Assembly: GCA_008032955.1 (NCBI GenBank)
Contig: CP032046.1
Span: 372,001 to 436,000 of the forward strand
Reading direction: 5' to 3'
Length of the DNA: 64,000 nt
Origin: Helicobacter pylori
GTDB lineage: Bacteria > Campylobacterota > Campylobacteria > Campylobacterales > Helicobacteraceae
Below the pieces are notes generated by a model. It had not been told where the DNA came from. It worked only from the letters and a program-made list of their open reading frames with translations, and made no database searches. This document shows positions 27,250 through 36,712 of this stretch, one piece after another. The position numbers and the translations under genes were made by a program. Each line of letters starts with the position of its first letter. The first letter of the stretch is position 1.

Positions 27250-27280
27250 TTACAATTTGAGCCATTCTTTAGCTTGTTTT
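27250..27280. repeat. Right border direct repeat of the cagPAI (in the murI 3' end)
   Basis: TTACAATTTGAGCCATTCTT and the next 11 bases match, from memory, the 31-bp repeat that flanks the cagPAI. The sequence overlaps the last codons and stop of murI, so island insertion leaves the gene intact. The left copy is outside the window. Confidence 0.8.
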
Positions 27281-28017
27281 TCTAGCCAGATCACATCGCC
27301 GCTCGCATGAAATTCCACTTTAGGGAATGCGCACGCATTGTTTTTAAGGGCGTATTTTTGTTGCAAATATTCTACAATAGCATCGCCCGAATGGATGAGT
27401 AGGGGGGGCGTTGGAAGGGCAAAATGCCCCATGAAATAGCCCTCAATTTGGTGAGCGATTAAGGGAAAATGCGTGCAGCCTAAAATGATCACTTCAGGTA
27501 AAATCTTTAAGGGAGTGAAATAATAACGCATGCAAGTTTCTAACAATTCGCCCTCTAAAATACTTTCTTCAATCAAAGGCACAAAAAGAGAAGTGGCTAA
27601 ATGCGAAACGTTCAAATAGCCTTGTTGTTTCAGGGCGTTATCATAGGCGTTGGATTGAATCGTCGCTTTTGTCCCTAGCACCAAAATAGGGGCGTTTTTA
27701 TCTTTTACTTGTTGCTTGATCGCTAAAATGCTTGGCTCAATCACGCCCACAATAGGGATTTTGGAATGCTTTTGCATCTCTTCTAAAGCCAGAGCGCTCG
27801 CTGTGTTGCATGCCACAATCAATAATTCAATCTCATGCGGTTTGAAAAAATCCAAAGCCTCTAAGCCAAATTGCTTGATCGTGGTGGGGTCTTTAGTGCC
27901 ATAAGGCACTCTAGCGCTATCGCCATAATAGATGATCTCATCAAACAATCGCGCTTTTAAAAGGCTTTTTAAAACGCTAAACCCTCCCACACCGCTATCA
28001 AAAACGCCTATTTTCAT
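27250..28017 (-). CDS. murI: Glutamate racemase MurI
   Basis: The 255-residue enzyme interconverts L- and D-glutamate for peptidoglycan synthesis in the cytoplasm. The two catalytic cysteines are visible in VACNTASALAL (~residue 70) and ILGCTHFPLI (~residue 181), with DSGVGGFSVLK at the N-terminus. Length and motifs are typical. Its 3' end is the cagPAI insertion target. The start at 28017 gives MKIGVFDSGVGG. A seven-G run on the plus strand (27402-27408) is intact. Rho lies immediately upstream (40 bp) on the same strand. Confidence 0.97.
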   Translation of the reverse strand: MKIGVFDSGVGGFSVLKSLLKARLFDEIIYYGDSARVPYGTKDPTTIKQFGLEALDFFKPHEIELLIVACNTASALALEEMQKHSKIPIVGVIEPSILAIKQQVKDKNAPILVLGTKATIQSNAYDNALKQQGYLNVSHLATSLFVPLIEESILEGELLETCMRYYFTPLKILPEVIILGCTHFPLIAHQIEGYFMGHFALPTPPLLIHSGDAIVEYLQQKYALKNNACAFPKVEFHASGDVIWLEKQAKEWLKL

Positions 28018-28056
28018 GACACTATTTTTAATTTAATGGGTTTTTAATGAGGGATT

Positions 28057-29373
28057 TTATTTTTCATTCATTAAATTTAAAAATTCTTCATTGTCCTTAG
28101 TTTGTTGCATTTTAGAATACACAAAGCTTAAGGCTTCTATGTCGTCCATTTGTTGCATCACATTCCTTAAAACCCACACTTTAGTCAAGCGGTCTTTGCC
28201 AAGCAAGATATTGTCTTTTCGTGTGCCGGATTTTAAAATATCAAAGGCCGGGTAAATGCGCCTGTCTGCAATATTTCTCGCTAAAACGATTTCGCTATTC
28301 CCGGTGCCTTTAAATTCTTCAAAAATCACCTCATCCATTCTAGATCCCGTTTCAATCAACGCCGTAGCGATAATCGTCAAGCTCCCGCCTTCTTCAATAT
28401 TCCTTGCGGCCCCAAAAAAGCGTTTGGGCCTGTGCAAGGCGTTCGCATCCACGCCCCCACTTAAAACCTTACCGCTTGAGGGCGTTACGGCGTTATACGC
28501 TCTGGCTAAACGGGTGATAGAATCCAATAAAACCACCACATCTTTGCCCATTTCCACTCGCCTTTTAGCCCTTTCTAAGACTAATTCAGCGATCCTTATG
28601 TGGTTATTGGCGGGCAAATCAAAAGTGGAGCTAAAAACTTGACCCTTAACGCTTCGTTGCATATCCGTAACTTCTTCAGGGCGCTCATCCACTAAAAGGA
28701 TGATCAGCTCCACTTCAGGGTGGTTAGAAGTGATGCCTTGGGCGAGCTCTTTCATCAGCTCCGTTTTCCCAGTCCTTGGTGGCGCAACGATCAAAGCCCT
28801 TTGACCTTTCCCCACAGGGCTGAATAAATCCAGCATCCTACCGGTAACTTTAGTGGATTCGTATTCTAATTTGATCTGTTCATCGGGGAATAGGGGGGTT
28901 AGATTGTCAAACAAAGGGCGGTTTCTGATTTCATCTGAAGGCGAGTAATTGATAGCCTCCACTTTTAAAAGGGCGTAGTATTTTTCCTGGTCTTTGGGGG
29001 ATCGCACTTGACCGGTAACAATATCGCCATTCCTTAAAGCAAAACGCCTGATTTGAGAAGGGCTGACATAAGTGTCGTTATGCCCGTCTGAAAAACTCCC
29101 GTCAAACCCTCTTAAAAAGCCATAGCCATCAGGCATGATTTCTAAAATCCCGGTAAAAAGAATGTATCCGCCTTGCGTAACTTGGGTTTTTAAAATTTCA
29201 AACATCAAGTCTTGTCGTTTGAATTCTTGGGGGTTTTCCACTTTGAGCTTGTTAGCGATTTCTAAAAGCTTTTCAGTAGGGTAGGTGCGTAAATCTTCAA
29301 TGTGATAACCGCTCACTGGCGTGTGGGTTTTGACCTTGTGCGAACTTTTGTGCGTAGGCGCGTTTTCGTTCAT
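28057..29373 (-). CDS. rho: Transcription termination factor Rho
   Basis: The 438-residue hexameric RNA helicase ends transcription at Rho-dependent sites. The N-terminal RNA-binding domain includes [12 protein letters not shown], and the ATPase domain has Walker A-type [14 protein letters not shown] (about residues 205-218) and [16 protein letters not shown]. The Q- and R-loop regions ([29 protein letters not shown]) are present. A ~50-residue N-terminal extension is normal in Helicobacter. It lies 40 bp upstream of murI and is probably cotranscribed with it. Confidence 0.97.
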   Translation of the reverse strand: MNENAPTHKSSHKVKTHTPVSGYHIEDLRTYPTEKLLEIANKLKVENPQEFKRQDLMFEILKTQVTQGGYILFTGILEIMPDGYGFLRGFDGSFSDGHNDTYVSPSQIRRFALRNGDIVTGQVRSPKDQEKYYALLKVEAINYSPSDEIRNRPLFDNLTPLFPDEQIKLEYESTKVTGRMLDLFSPVGKGQRALIVAPPRTGKTELMKELAQGITSNHPEVELIILLVDERPEEVTDMQRSVKGQVFSSTFDLPANNHIRIAELVLERAKRRVEMGKDVVVLLDSITRLARAYNAVTPSSGKVLSGGVDANALHRPKRFFGAARNIEEGGSLTIIATALIETGSRMDEVIFEEFKGTGNSEIVLARNIADRRIYPAFDILKSGTRKDNILLGKDRLTKVWVLRNVMQQMDDIEALSFVYSKMQQTKDNEEFLNLMNEK

Positions 29374-29602
29374 TAAATTTCCTTTTAATTAAAAAGAGGT
29401 TTCTAGTTGTTTCAATTAAGATAAAAGTACAAAAAGCTAAAGCATTCTTAAAGAATTAGTGTAATCAAAAGATGCTAATAAGTGGCACATGCCACAAGCG
29501 TTGAATTTCGTAATGCTTCGTTATGCTATCATAATTTTTTTAACAAAGTCAAATTTTATTTTAACTTTAGAGAGAGTGGTTTTAATTTATTGTTACTTAT
29601 GC

Positions 29603-29608
29603 TATAAT
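29603..29608 (+). promoter_or_regulatory. -10 element TATAAT of the rpmE promoter
   Basis: TTATGCTATAATTTTAAG is an extended -10 located 34 bp before the rpmE ATG. The ribosome binding site AAGGAT follows at 29631. Confidence 0.7.
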
Positions 29609-29641
29609 TTTAAGTTTAAATTTAAAAATAAAGGATACTTG

Positions 29642-29845
29642 ATGAAAAAAGGCATTCACCCCGAATATATCCCATGCAAAGTTACTTGCGTAACGAGCGG
29701 GAAAGAAATTGAGGTTTTAAGCACCAAACCTGAAATGCGTATTGATATTTCTAGCTTTTGCCACCCTTTCTATACCGGTAGCGATAAAATCGCTGACACT
29801 GCAGGGAGAGTAGAGAAATTCAAGCAACGCTACAATTTGAAGTAA
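29642..29845 (+). CDS. rpmE: Ribosomal protein L31 (50S)
   Basis: The 67-residue protein begins [16 protein letters not shown] and has [11 protein letters not shown] and [10 protein letters not shown] typical of L31. Cys occur at 12, 16 and 40, so the full zinc-binding set of the C+ form is not present. I use the ATG at 29642 because AAGGAT is well placed and the promoter -10 lies upstream; a longer frame would run through that promoter. Adjacent rsmI follows after 24 bp. Confidence 0.96.
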   Translation: MKKGIHPEYIPCKVTCVTSGKEIEVLSTKPEMRIDISSFCHPFYTGSDKIADTAGRVEKFKQRYNLK

Positions 29846-29869
29846 CTTTTTTAAAAAGCGTGGCTTTTT

Positions 29870-30733
29870 GTGTTGTATTTTTTGCCCACACCAATAGGTA
29901 ATCTCGCTGACATCACGCTACGCACCTTAGAAGTTTTAGAGCGTTGCGAGGTTTTTTTATGCGAGGATACAAGGGTGAGTAAGAGGTTGTTGCACTTGCT
30001 TGCACAAAACCCTATTATCAGCCATTCTTTCCCTAATATCGCTACTAAAAAAAGGGAGTTTATCGCCTTCCATTCACACAACGATCAGGAATTTTTAAAC
30101 CAAATAAAGCCTTCTTTTTTTGACAAAGAAATCGCTGTGATGAGCGATGCAGGCATGCCAAGTTTGAGCGATCCAGGCATGAGTTTAGCCGCTTACGCTT
30201 TAAAACACAACCTCCAATACGATGTTTTGCCCGGGGCTAACGCGCTCACTACGGCGTTTTGCGCGAGCGGGTTTTTAGAAGGGCGGTTTTTTTACGCCGG
30301 CTTTTTACCCCATAAGAGCAAGGAAAGGCGTTTGAGGATCATTAAAATTTTAAACGCTTTAGCGTATTTGGAAGAAAAGACTCCGGTGGTTTTTTATGAA
30401 AGCCCGCACCGATTGTTAGAGACTTTAAAGGATTTAAACGATTTGGCTCAAGGCATGCATTTATTTGCGGCTAAGGAGCTTACCAAACTCCACCAGCAGT
30501 ATTATTTAGGAGAAATTTCTCAAATCACAGAGCGGTTGCAACAAAGCACTATCCAAGGGGAGTGGGTTTTAGTGCTTTTGAATGAAAAAAAAATAGAGCC
30601 TTGCATGGGGCTATCGGCGTTATTGGAGTTGGATTTGCCTCCTAAAATTAAGGCTAAAATTGAAGCCACTATGACACAAAAAAACGCTAAAGAGCTTTAT
30701 TTCCAGCGTTTGTCAGAAGAAAAAGATCAATAA
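29870..30733 (+). CDS. rsmI: 16S rRNA 2'-O-methyltransferase RsmI
   Basis: This 287-residue enzyme methylates the ribose of C1402 in 16S rRNA using S-adenosylmethionine. Family motifs are clear: PTPIGNLADITLRTLEVL at the N-terminus, CEDTRVSKRLL, MSDAGMPSLSDPG and PGANALTTAF. The GTG start at 29870 directly precedes the conserved LYFLPTPIGNL, so nothing further upstream is needed. It belongs with rpmE and the RlmB-like gene downstream (12-bp gap) in a translation-related plus-strand cluster. Confidence 0.94.
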   Translation: MLYFLPTPIGNLADITLRTLEVLERCEVFLCEDTRVSKRLLHLLAQNPIISHSFPNIATKKREFIAFHSHNDQEFLNQIKPSFFDKEIAVMSDAGMPSLSDPGMSLAAYALKHNLQYDVLPGANALTTAFCASGFLEGRFFYAGFLPHKSKERRLRIIKILNALAYLEEKTPVVFYESPHRLLETLKDLNDLAQGMHLFAAKELTKLHQQYYLGEISQITERLQQSTIQGEWVLVLLNEKKIEPCMGLSALLELDLPPKIKAKIEATMTQKNAKELYFQRLSEEKDQ

Positions 30734-30745
30734 AAGGGGTTTAGC

Positions 30746-31429
30746 ATGCAAGCAGTGATTTATGGCAAGCAGGTGGTTATGCACCTTCTAAACTCTCACA
30801 AAGAAAAATTGCAAGAAATCTATCTTTCTAAAGAAATAGACAAAAAGCTTTTTTTCGTGCTCAAAAAAGCATGCCCAAATATCATCAAAGTGGACAATAA
30901 AAAAGCACAAAGCTTGGCTAAAGGGGGGAATCATCAAGGGGTTTTAGCTAAAGTGGAACTGCCCTTAGCGGTTTCTTTAAAAGAAATTAAAAAAGCTCAA
31001 AAACTTTTGGTTCTTTGTGGCATTACGGATGTGGGGAATATTGGGGGTATTTTTAGGAGCGCGTATTGCTTAGGAATGGATGGCGTTATTTTAGATTTTG
31101 CTAAAGAATTGGCTTATGAGGGGATTGTGCGATCCAGCTTGGGGCTTATGTATGATTTGCCTTTTAGCATTATGCCTAACACGCTGGATTTAATCAATGA
31201 ATTGAAAACGAGCGGGTTTTTATGTTTGGGCGCGAGCATGCAAGGCTCTAGCCAAGCAGGAAATCTGTCCTTAAAAAAATGCGCTCTTTTTTTGGGGAGC
31301 GAGCATGAGGGGTTGTCTAAAAAAATCCTTGCTAAAATGGATACTATATTGAGCGTAAAAATGCGAAGAGATTTTGATTCGCTCAATGTGAGCGTGGCAG
31401 CAGGGATCTTAATGGATAAAATCAACTAG
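30746..31429 (+). CDS. rlmB: SpoU/TrmH-family rRNA 2'-O-methyltransferase (RlmB-like)
   Basis: The 227-residue product has the three SpoU motifs: GITDVGNIGGIFRSAYCLG, LFLGSEHEGLSKKI and LNVSVAAGILMDKI. It also has an N-terminal substrate-binding part starting AVIYGKQVVMHLL, as in RlmB, which methylates G2251 of 23S rRNA. The SPOUT knot binds S-adenosylmethionine. Assignment to RlmB rather than another SpoU member is by overall layout and is less certain than the family. The start has a GGGG site 5 bases before the ATG. Confidence 0.85.
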   Translation: MQAVIYGKQVVMHLLNSHKEKLQEIYLSKEIDKKLFFVLKKACPNIIKVDNKKAQSLAKGGNHQGVLAKVELPLAVSLKEIKKAQKLLVLCGITDVGNIGGIFRSAYCLGMDGVILDFAKELAYEGIVRSSLGLMYDLPFSIMPNTLDLINELKTSGFLCLGASMQGSSQAGNLSLKKCALFLGSEHEGLSKKILAKMDTILSVKMRRDFDSLNVSVAAGILMDKIN

Positions 31430-31441
31430 GTGGTCAATTGA

Positions 31442-32407
31442 ATGGAACAGAATAAAAAAAGTTTAGAAAATTTAGATCTTTCTGATGTTCAAAACATTTC
31501 TAAAGATATTTCTGGTGCAGCTTTAGAAGAATTATCGCTTAAAAATTTAGATAAAAATTTGCAGATTTTAAAAGAAGTTGGAGTGGCAGAAATTTGCAAA
31601 GCGACTAAAATCGCTTCTAAAAATATCCATTCTATCTTGGAAAAGCGCTATGAGTCTTTATCAAGGGTGCATGCTAGGGGTTTTATACAGATTTTAGAGC
31701 GCGAGTATAAAATTGATTTGAGCGCATGGGTGAAAGAATTTGACAAAGTGTGTGTTTTTAAAGAGGGCGTGGGAGAAGAGCAAAAACAAGAAACAAGCCC
31801 TGAAGAAACAGCAAAAAAACCCCTTAAGGTTGAATTGGATTACAGCATCAATCAAGCCAATACTTCATTATCCAAAAAGTCTTCCAAATGGAAACCCTTT
31901 GTTATCGTTTTAGGGGTGGTTGTCATTATTTTAGTGGTCGTTATCATTCAAAACAGCTCTTCTTTAAAAGAAGAGAGAGAGCAAGAAAGCGCTATTAAAT
32001 CCGGCACTAAAAAGAATTCTTTCAATAAAGCTAATCCTACAGAAGAAAACAAGCCAGAGCCAACGCCTAAATTAGAAGAAAAACCAAAAGAACAAGACAA
32101 GCAAGGAAAAGAAGCGATCAAAGAAAATCCTAATACCATTTACATTATCCCTAAACGAGATATTTGGGTAGAAGTGATTGACTTAGATGAGAAGAAAAAC
32201 TCTTTTCAAAAGGTTTTTAAAAAAAGTTATCCTTTAGAGGCTAAAAACCACCGCTTGTTGTTACGCTTTGGGCATGGGCATCTTATTCTTAAAAACAACC
32301 ATCAAGAACAAGATTATAACGACAGCAAAACTAGGCGGTTTTTATACGAGCCAAATAAAGGCTTAATGCTCATCAATGAGGCCCAATACAAAGAACTCCA
32401 GCAATGA
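31442..32407 (+). CDS. RodZ-like protein: cytoplasmic helical domain, one membrane segment, extracytoplasmic domain
   Basis: This 321-residue protein has the layout of RodZ, the cell-shape protein that binds MreB. Residues ~30-100 look like a helix-turn-helix (VGVAEICKATKIASKNIHSI then GFIQILEREYKI). One membrane helix lies at ~143-162 (PFVIVLGVVVIILVVVIIQN). After a Lys/Glu/Pro linker comes a C-terminal domain (NTIYIIPKRDIWVEVIDLDE ... LLLRFGHGHLIL) similar in style to the RodZ C-terminal beta domain. It is usually annotated hypothetical. Its end overlaps the next gene by 4 bp. Confidence 0.6.
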   Translation: MEQNKKSLENLDLSDVQNISKDISGAALEELSLKNLDKNLQILKEVGVAEICKATKIASKNIHSILEKRYESLSRVHARGFIQILEREYKIDLSAWVKEFDKVCVFKEGVGEEQKQETSPEETAKKPLKVELDYSINQANTSLSKKSSKWKPFVIVLGVVVIILVVVIIQNSSSLKEEREQESAIKSGTKKNSFNKANPTEENKPEPTPKLEEKPKEQDKQGKEAIKENPNTIYIIPKRDIWVEVIDLDEKKNSFQKVFKKSYPLEAKNHRLLLRFGHGHLILKNNHQEQDYNDSKTRRFLYEPNKGLMLINEAQYKELQQ

Positions 32408-33225
32408 AAAACCTTTTTTTAGCTTTTATTGTTGGGGGAATGCTTTTAAGTGCTGATGCTTTAAACGATAAGATTGAGAATTTAATGGGGGAGCGAGCTT
32501 ACCATACGAACAAGCTTTTTTTAGAGCGTTTGTTTAAAAATCGTAAGGATTTCTATGTAATGGGGCGTTTGGATTCCTTGAAACTACTCAACACTCTCAA
32601 AGAAAACGGGCTTTTATCGTTTAATTTTGACAAACCAAGCGTGTTAAAAATCACTTTCAAGGCTTCAAGCAATCCCATAGCGTTTGCCAAAAGCATCAAC
32701 AATTCTTTGAACATGATGGGGTATTCGTATGTTTTGCCTATTAAAATGCAAAGCTCTTCAGGCGAGAATGTTTTTTCATACGAGCTTAAAACGGAATACG
32801 TTTTAGACCCTAACATTTTGATAGAGACGATGAAAAGGCATGGTTTTGATTTTGTGGATATTAGGCGCATATCCTTGAAAGAGTGGGAATACGATTTTTC
32901 TTTACAAGAAGTCAAGCTCCCTAATGCGAGAGCTTTAGTTTTGAGCAGCGATCCTGTGGAGTTTAAGGAAGCGAGTGGGAAATACTGGCTGAGCGTGAAT
33001 CAAAACGCGTATTTAAAAATAAGCTCTAATAACCCTTTGTGGCAACCCAAAATCATTTTTTATGATGAAAACTTAAAGATCATTCAAATCATTGCTAAAG
33101 AAAACAGACAACAAGAAATCGCTCTTAACTTGCTTGATGGCGTGCGTTTTATCCATATCACTGACGCAAAAAACCCTATCATTTTAAAAAATGGGATCAG
33201 CGTGGTTTTTGATGCGATGCCTTAA
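32404..33225 (+). CDS. Exported protein of unknown function
   Basis: The product has 273 residues with a signal peptide (FLAFIVGGMLLSADA, cleavage near residue 19). The rest is a soluble domain without motifs I recognise; it has pairs of similar alpha-beta units (VLKITFKASSNPIAFAKSINN and VLDPNILIETMKRHGFDFV). The start ATGA overlaps the stop of the RodZ-like gene, so the two are probably made together and may act together in the envelope. No function is assigned. Confidence 0.75.
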   Translation: MKNLFLAFIVGGMLLSADALNDKIENLMGERAYHTNKLFLERLFKNRKDFYVMGRLDSLKLLNTLKENGLLSFNFDKPSVLKITFKASSNPIAFAKSINNSLNMMGYSYVLPIKMQSSSGENVFSYELKTEYVLDPNILIETMKRHGFDFVDIRRISLKEWEYDFSLQEVKLPNARALVLSSDPVEFKEASGKYWLSVNQNAYLKISSNNPLWQPKIIFYDENLKIIQIIAKENRQQEIALNLLDGVRFIHITDAKNPIILKNGISVVFDAMP

Positions 33226-33295
33226 GTAGGGGTAACCCTTATTTAATTGATTGGAATATGAGAAAATCCGCTTTTAAATTTGAAAAAAGAGAGCC

Positions 33296-33733
33296 TTAAT
33301 AATAGCGATCCACCCAATATTTACCAAAAAAAATCTTTTGTATCACACAGCCCACCAATAGATCAGCTCCCGCTTCTATAAAAAGGACAGCCCACCAATT
33401 AATGAAACCAAACCATACAAAAAATAAATGCGCTGGTAAAGCGCCAAGCAATAGTGAAACGCCGCTCACAATAGAAATTCCAAAGCGGGTTTTAAGGATT
33501 TTACTTTTTTTGCCAAACGCCATGTCTGCTACAAATTCCCCACTAAAAGAAATCAAAAACCACCCAATCAAATGTTCAGGCATCAATAACCAAGCAACTG
33601 CACTACTTCTATTAACCGCTGTAATGACAAAAAGTGAGAAAAAATACACGCTTGAAGATGCAAAATGCCTGCCCCTATTCCTTAAAGACCAATTCCTAGA
33701 AAAGCGGCTTTTGATTTTTTCATATATAACCAT
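33296..33733 (-). CDS. Integral membrane protein of unknown function
   Basis: This 145-residue protein has about four hydrophobic segments, for example YFFSLFVITAV, LIGWFLISFSGEFVADM, GISIVSGVSLLLGALPAHLFF and WWAVLFIEAGADLLVGCVI. The N-terminus is basic. I do not recognise the family. It stands alone on the minus strand between the plus-strand RodZ-like pair and accA. An opposite-strand ORF over the same region (33402-33764) lacks these features. Confidence 0.7.
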   Translation of the reverse strand: MVIYEKIKSRFSRNWSLRNRGRHFASSSVYFFSLFVITAVNRSSAVAWLLMPEHLIGWFLISFSGEFVADMAFGKKSKILKTRFGISIVSGVSLLLGALPAHLFFVWFGFINWWAVLFIEAGADLLVGCVIQKIFFGKYWVDRYY

Positions 33734-34199
33734 GGGATTTCTTTCTTTTTTAAAATACCATTAGACCTAACTTTTGTATTGTAAAATAAGAATGCTTTCA
33801 TTCAATACGCTGAGCATGATGATTATCTTTTTATATTCAAACAAAAGGATAGATATAGCAGATTAGTAACACAATGATGTTTTTTATATTATTATACAAA
33901 CTATGTAAAATATTCGCTTTTTTCTAAAATAATAACAAGTAGTGAAAAATTTGGCTTTGTTTTTATTGAGCGTTGGTTATAAAAAAATATTGCATTTTTT
34001 AAGATTGGATAGTAAAGAGATTGATTTTAGAAGCGGTATTTTTTAAAGCGGTCTTTAGGGAGGATTTTAGTTGGAGAATTATTTCAAAACACCCCTTATT
34101 TCTTTAAGAGAATGGGTTTAAAATAAAGTTTAAAAACACAATTTTAAAAGTTAAAGAACCAGTTATCAAGTTTTCATTAAGGCAAAGTTTTTTATAGAT
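33734..34199. other. 466-bp AT-rich gap between a membrane protein gene and accA
   Basis: No ORF with a convincing ribosome binding site, tRNA or rRNA is seen. The sequence is very AT-rich with several TATAAT-like words (for example near 33885), so it may hold promoters or binding sites for AT-preferring proteins. A GGGAGGA at about 34059 is not followed by a start codon. Confidence 0.5.
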
Positions 34200-35138
34200 T
34201 TAGTTCATGCCCTCCACAAACGAACCAAGCGACATCAATTTTTGATAGCGGTTGTCAAGGAAATGAGGGTCTTGTTGGATAGTCCTTAGAGCGTCTAAAA
34301 AATACTCTTTGATCGTGTTAGCCGCTGAAAATTTGTCTCTATGAGCCCCTTTGCTAGGCTCTAAAATAATATCATCAATAAGCCCCGCCTCCTTTAAGTC
34401 TCTAGGCGTGATTTTCATCGCTTTAATAGCCACTTCAGTCTTGCTAGGGTCATCCCAAAGAATCGCCGCACAGCCTTCTGGGGATATAACGCTAAAAATG
34501 GAATATTCCATCATAGCCAATTTATCAGCCACCGCAATCGCTAACGCACCACCACTGCCCCCTTCACCGATAATTACAGAAATAGTAGGGACTTTTAAGG
34601 AAGCGAACTCTTGAAGATTTTTAGCGATCGCTTCACTCTGACCTCTTTCCTCTGCACCAATCCCCGGATACGCCCCGGCTGTATCCACAAGCATTAAAAT
34701 AGGCAAATTAAATTTTTCAGCAAACTTTGCCATTTTCAAAGCCTTACGATAGCCACAAGGGTTAGGCATGCCGAAATTTCTTAAAAGCTTGTTTTTAGTC
34801 CCTCTGCCTTTTTCTTCTCCGATCACCACAACCGGGACATTATCAATTTTCCCTATAAAGCACACGATTGCTTTATCATCGTTATAGTGCCTATCGCCAA
34901 AGACTTCATATTTATCTTTTAAGATGAGATCAATGTAATCCATAGCGTAGGGTCTGTCAGGGTGTCTTGCTAATTGGAGTTTTTGAAAATCAGTGAGATT
35001 GGAGTAAATGCTTTTAACTTCCTTATCCAATCTTTTTTCTAAGATTTCTTTAGCGTCCTCATCGCCTCTAATAAGGGCTAATTCAATTTCATTTTGAATC
35101 TCTTTAATATGATTTTCAAAATCTAAATAAATGGCCAT
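34200..35138 (-). CDS. accA: Acetyl-CoA carboxylase carboxyltransferase subunit alpha
   Basis: The 312-residue subunit works with AccD to transfer the carboxyl group from biotin to acetyl-CoA, the first step of fatty acid synthesis. The crotonase-fold motifs are present: [50 protein letters not shown] and [19 protein letters not shown] sequence. The N-terminal helix begins [18 protein letters not shown]. Length is normal. It lies 22 bp downstream of fabF on the same strand, forming a fatty acid synthesis cluster with acpP and fabG. Confidence 0.97.
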   Translation of the reverse strand: MAIYLDFENHIKEIQNEIELALIRGDEDAKEILEKRLDKEVKSIYSNLTDFQKLQLARHPDRPYAMDYIDLILKDKYEVFGDRHYNDDKAIVCFIGKIDNVPVVVIGEEKGRGTKNKLLRNFGMPNPCGYRKALKMAKFAEKFNLPILMLVDTAGAYPGIGAEERGQSEAIAKNLQEFASLKVPTISVIIGEGGSGGALAIAVADKLAMMEYSIFSVISPEGCAAILWDDPSKTEVAIKAMKITPRDLKEAGLIDDIILEPSKGAHRDKFSAANTIKEYFLDALRTIQQDPHFLDNRYQKLMSLGSFVEGMN

Positions 35139-35160
35139 TCAAAATCCTAACTTCGTAAAA

Positions 35161-36402
35161 CTAGGCTTTTTTGAAAATCACAACACCATTAGTGCCACCA
35201 AAACCAAATGAGTTACTCATCACTGCATCCACTTGTTTTTCTCTGGCCGCATTAGAGATATAATCCAGATCGCATTCTGGGTCAGGCGTTTCTTGATTGA
35301 TGGTAGGAGGTAAGATCCCTTGATTCATGGCCATGATAGAAATAACGGCTTCTAGTGCACCCGCAGCGCCCAAACAATGCCCAATTTGCCCTTTAGTGGA
35401 GCTAACAGGAGGGACTTTTTCTTTAGAACCAAACACATTTTTTAAAGCGATGCTTTCATACCAATCGTTATAATGCGTGCTTGTCCCATGAGCGTTCACA
35501 TAGCCTACTTCCACTTTCGCCATTTCTAAAGCCATTTTCATGGCTCTAAAAGCCCCTTCACCCTCAGGGGCCGGGGCTGTGATATGGTTAGCATCGCCGC
35601 TCTCGCCATATCCGGCAAATTCTGCATAAATTTTTGCCCCTCTTTTTTTCGCGCTCTCGTATTCTTCAAGCACCAAAGCCCCAGCGCCTTCGCCCATCAC
35701 AAAACCATTGCGATCCTTATCAAAAGGTCTTGAAGCTTTTTTGGGCTCATCATTCCTTGTAGAAAGGGCTTTAATGCTCGCAAACCCTCCAATCCCTACA
35801 GGACAAATGGTGGATTCCGCTCCCACGACTAGCATTTTATCAGCCCCATTGAGCAAAATGGTCTTAACCGCTTCAATAATCGCATGAGTGCCTGCTGCAC
35901 AAGCCGTTACGCTAGAGAGGTTAGGCCCTTTAATGCCAAACTCAATGGAAGTGAAACCTCCAATCATATTCACTAACGCAGAAGTGATAAAAAAGGGATT
36001 GACTTTTCTAGGGCCTTTTTCAAAACAAAAAATGGAATTCGCTTCAATATTGCCTAACCCGCCAATCCCAGAGCCAGAGCTTACGCCCATGCGGTTTGCC
36101 AATTCTTCAGGGCATTTGTTGTGAGCGTCTAAAATCCCACTATCTTTCATCGCCTCTTTTGTGGCTTTCAAGGCTAATTGAATGAAACGACCTGCCTTTT
36201 TAACATCTTTGGGATTCATCACCTCTGTAGGGTCAAAGTCAGTGATTTCTCCAGCAATACGCACAGGAAACGCGCTCGCATCAAAACTTTCTATGTGTTT
36301 GATACCGCATTCTCCCTTAGCGATCGCTAAAAAAGAATCTTCTTTATTTAAACCTAGCGAATTGATCATTCCCATTCCAGTTACTACAATCCGACGCACC
36401 AA
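35161..36402 (-). CDS. fabF: Beta-ketoacyl-ACP synthase II
   Basis: This 413-residue condensing enzyme elongates acyl-ACP with malonyl-ACP. The Cys-His-His active site is visible in SSVTACAAGTHAI (Cys ~164), VNAHGTSTHYND (His ~304) and GQIGHCLGAAGALE (His ~341). The C-terminal GFGGTNGVVIF is typical. GGAGCTAT lies just before the ATG. It is the gene before accA; the 310-bp gap to acpP upstream contains the dispersed repeat, so fabF-accA may be a separate transcript from acpP. Confidence 0.97.
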   Translation of the reverse strand: MVRRIVVTGMGMINSLGLNKEDSFLAIAKGECGIKHIESFDASAFPVRIAGEITDFDPTEVMNPKDVKKAGRFIQLALKATKEAMKDSGILDAHNKCPEELANRMGVSSGSGIGGLGNIEANSIFCFEKGPRKVNPFFITSALVNMIGGFTSIEFGIKGPNLSSVTACAAGTHAIIEAVKTILLNGADKMLVVGAESTICPVGIGGFASIKALSTRNDEPKKASRPFDKDRNGFVMGEGAGALVLEEYESAKKRGAKIYAEFAGYGESGDANHITAPAPEGEGAFRAMKMALEMAKVEVGYVNAHGTSTHYNDWYESIALKNVFGSKEKVPPVSSTKGQIGHCLGAAGALEAVISIMAMNQGILPPTINQETPDPECDLDYISNAAREKQVDAVMSNSFGFGGTNGVVIFKKA

Positions 36403-36500
36403 TAGCTCCTCATTTCAAAACTTTAATTCAGTGAAAGCACCCCTTGCTAAAGCAAGGAGCTTCCTAACTAAAGCATTCCATTGAATGCTAACACGAAAGG

Positions 36501-36543
36501 CTTTGTTCTTTAAAGTCTGCATGGATATTTCCTACCCCAAAAA
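36501..36543. repeat. Dispersed 43-bp repeat, copy between fabF and acpP
   Basis: Identical to 26541-26583 downstream of cagA. The flanks TAACACGAAAGG here and TTAACGAAAAG there are also alike, and both copies follow a CCCCTTGCTAAA hairpin, so the homologous element is about 100 bp. Confidence 0.9.
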
Positions 36544-36677
36544 GACTAGCGGTATTTTAACCTCTTTTAGCTTGAATATAGCCTAACAGCTATGCACTTA
36601 TATCTCTGACCTAAAGGATGGAGTTTTTCGTGCTGTTGGGATAAAACTAGATTTTAGCTAAAGCTAAATTTTTGACT

Positions 36678-36703
36678 AAAACCTGGAGACAAACCGCTCC
36701 AAG
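36678..36703 (-). terminator. Possible terminator after acpP
   Basis: On the minus strand CTTGGAG and CTCCAGG pair (one G-T) with an 8-base loop, followed by GTTTTAG. The T tract is short, so termination may be weak. It lies 10 bp after the acpP stop. Confidence 0.4.
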
Positions 36704-36712
36704 TTAAAAAGA

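Larger units (their letters stand above)
1..27280. mobile_element. cag pathogenicity island, right-hand part, ending at the border repeat in murI
   Basis: A contiguous block of about 24 genes matches the cagY-to-cagA order of the H. pylori cagPAI, with no insertion sequence splitting it. The island encodes a type IV secretion system that delivers CagA into gastric epithelial cells. The left part (cagZ, virB11, virD4, cag1-4) lies outside the window. The right end is placed at the 31-bp sequence overlapping the murI stop codon, known as the island's direct repeat. The other copy of that repeat is not in the window, so the border is taken from family knowledge. Confidence 0.95.
36403..36712. 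other. fabF-acpP gap holding a dispersed repeat and hairpins
   Basis: This 310-bp gap contains a CCCCTTGC TAAA GCAAGG hairpin (36440-36459), the 43-bp repeat shared with the cagA 3' flank (36501-36543) and a probable acpP terminator near 36682. No protein gene is seen. Promoters for fabF would lie here. Confidence 0.6.

Noticed and set aside
29489..29641. N-terminal extension of the L31 frame
   Set aside because: It runs through the promoter -10; the ATG at 29642 has the ribosome site and matches L31.
33402..33764. Plus-strand ORF opposite the 145-residue membrane protein
   Set aside because: Its translation lacks membrane or domain patterns, while the minus-strand frame has clear membrane segments. 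Some doubt remains.
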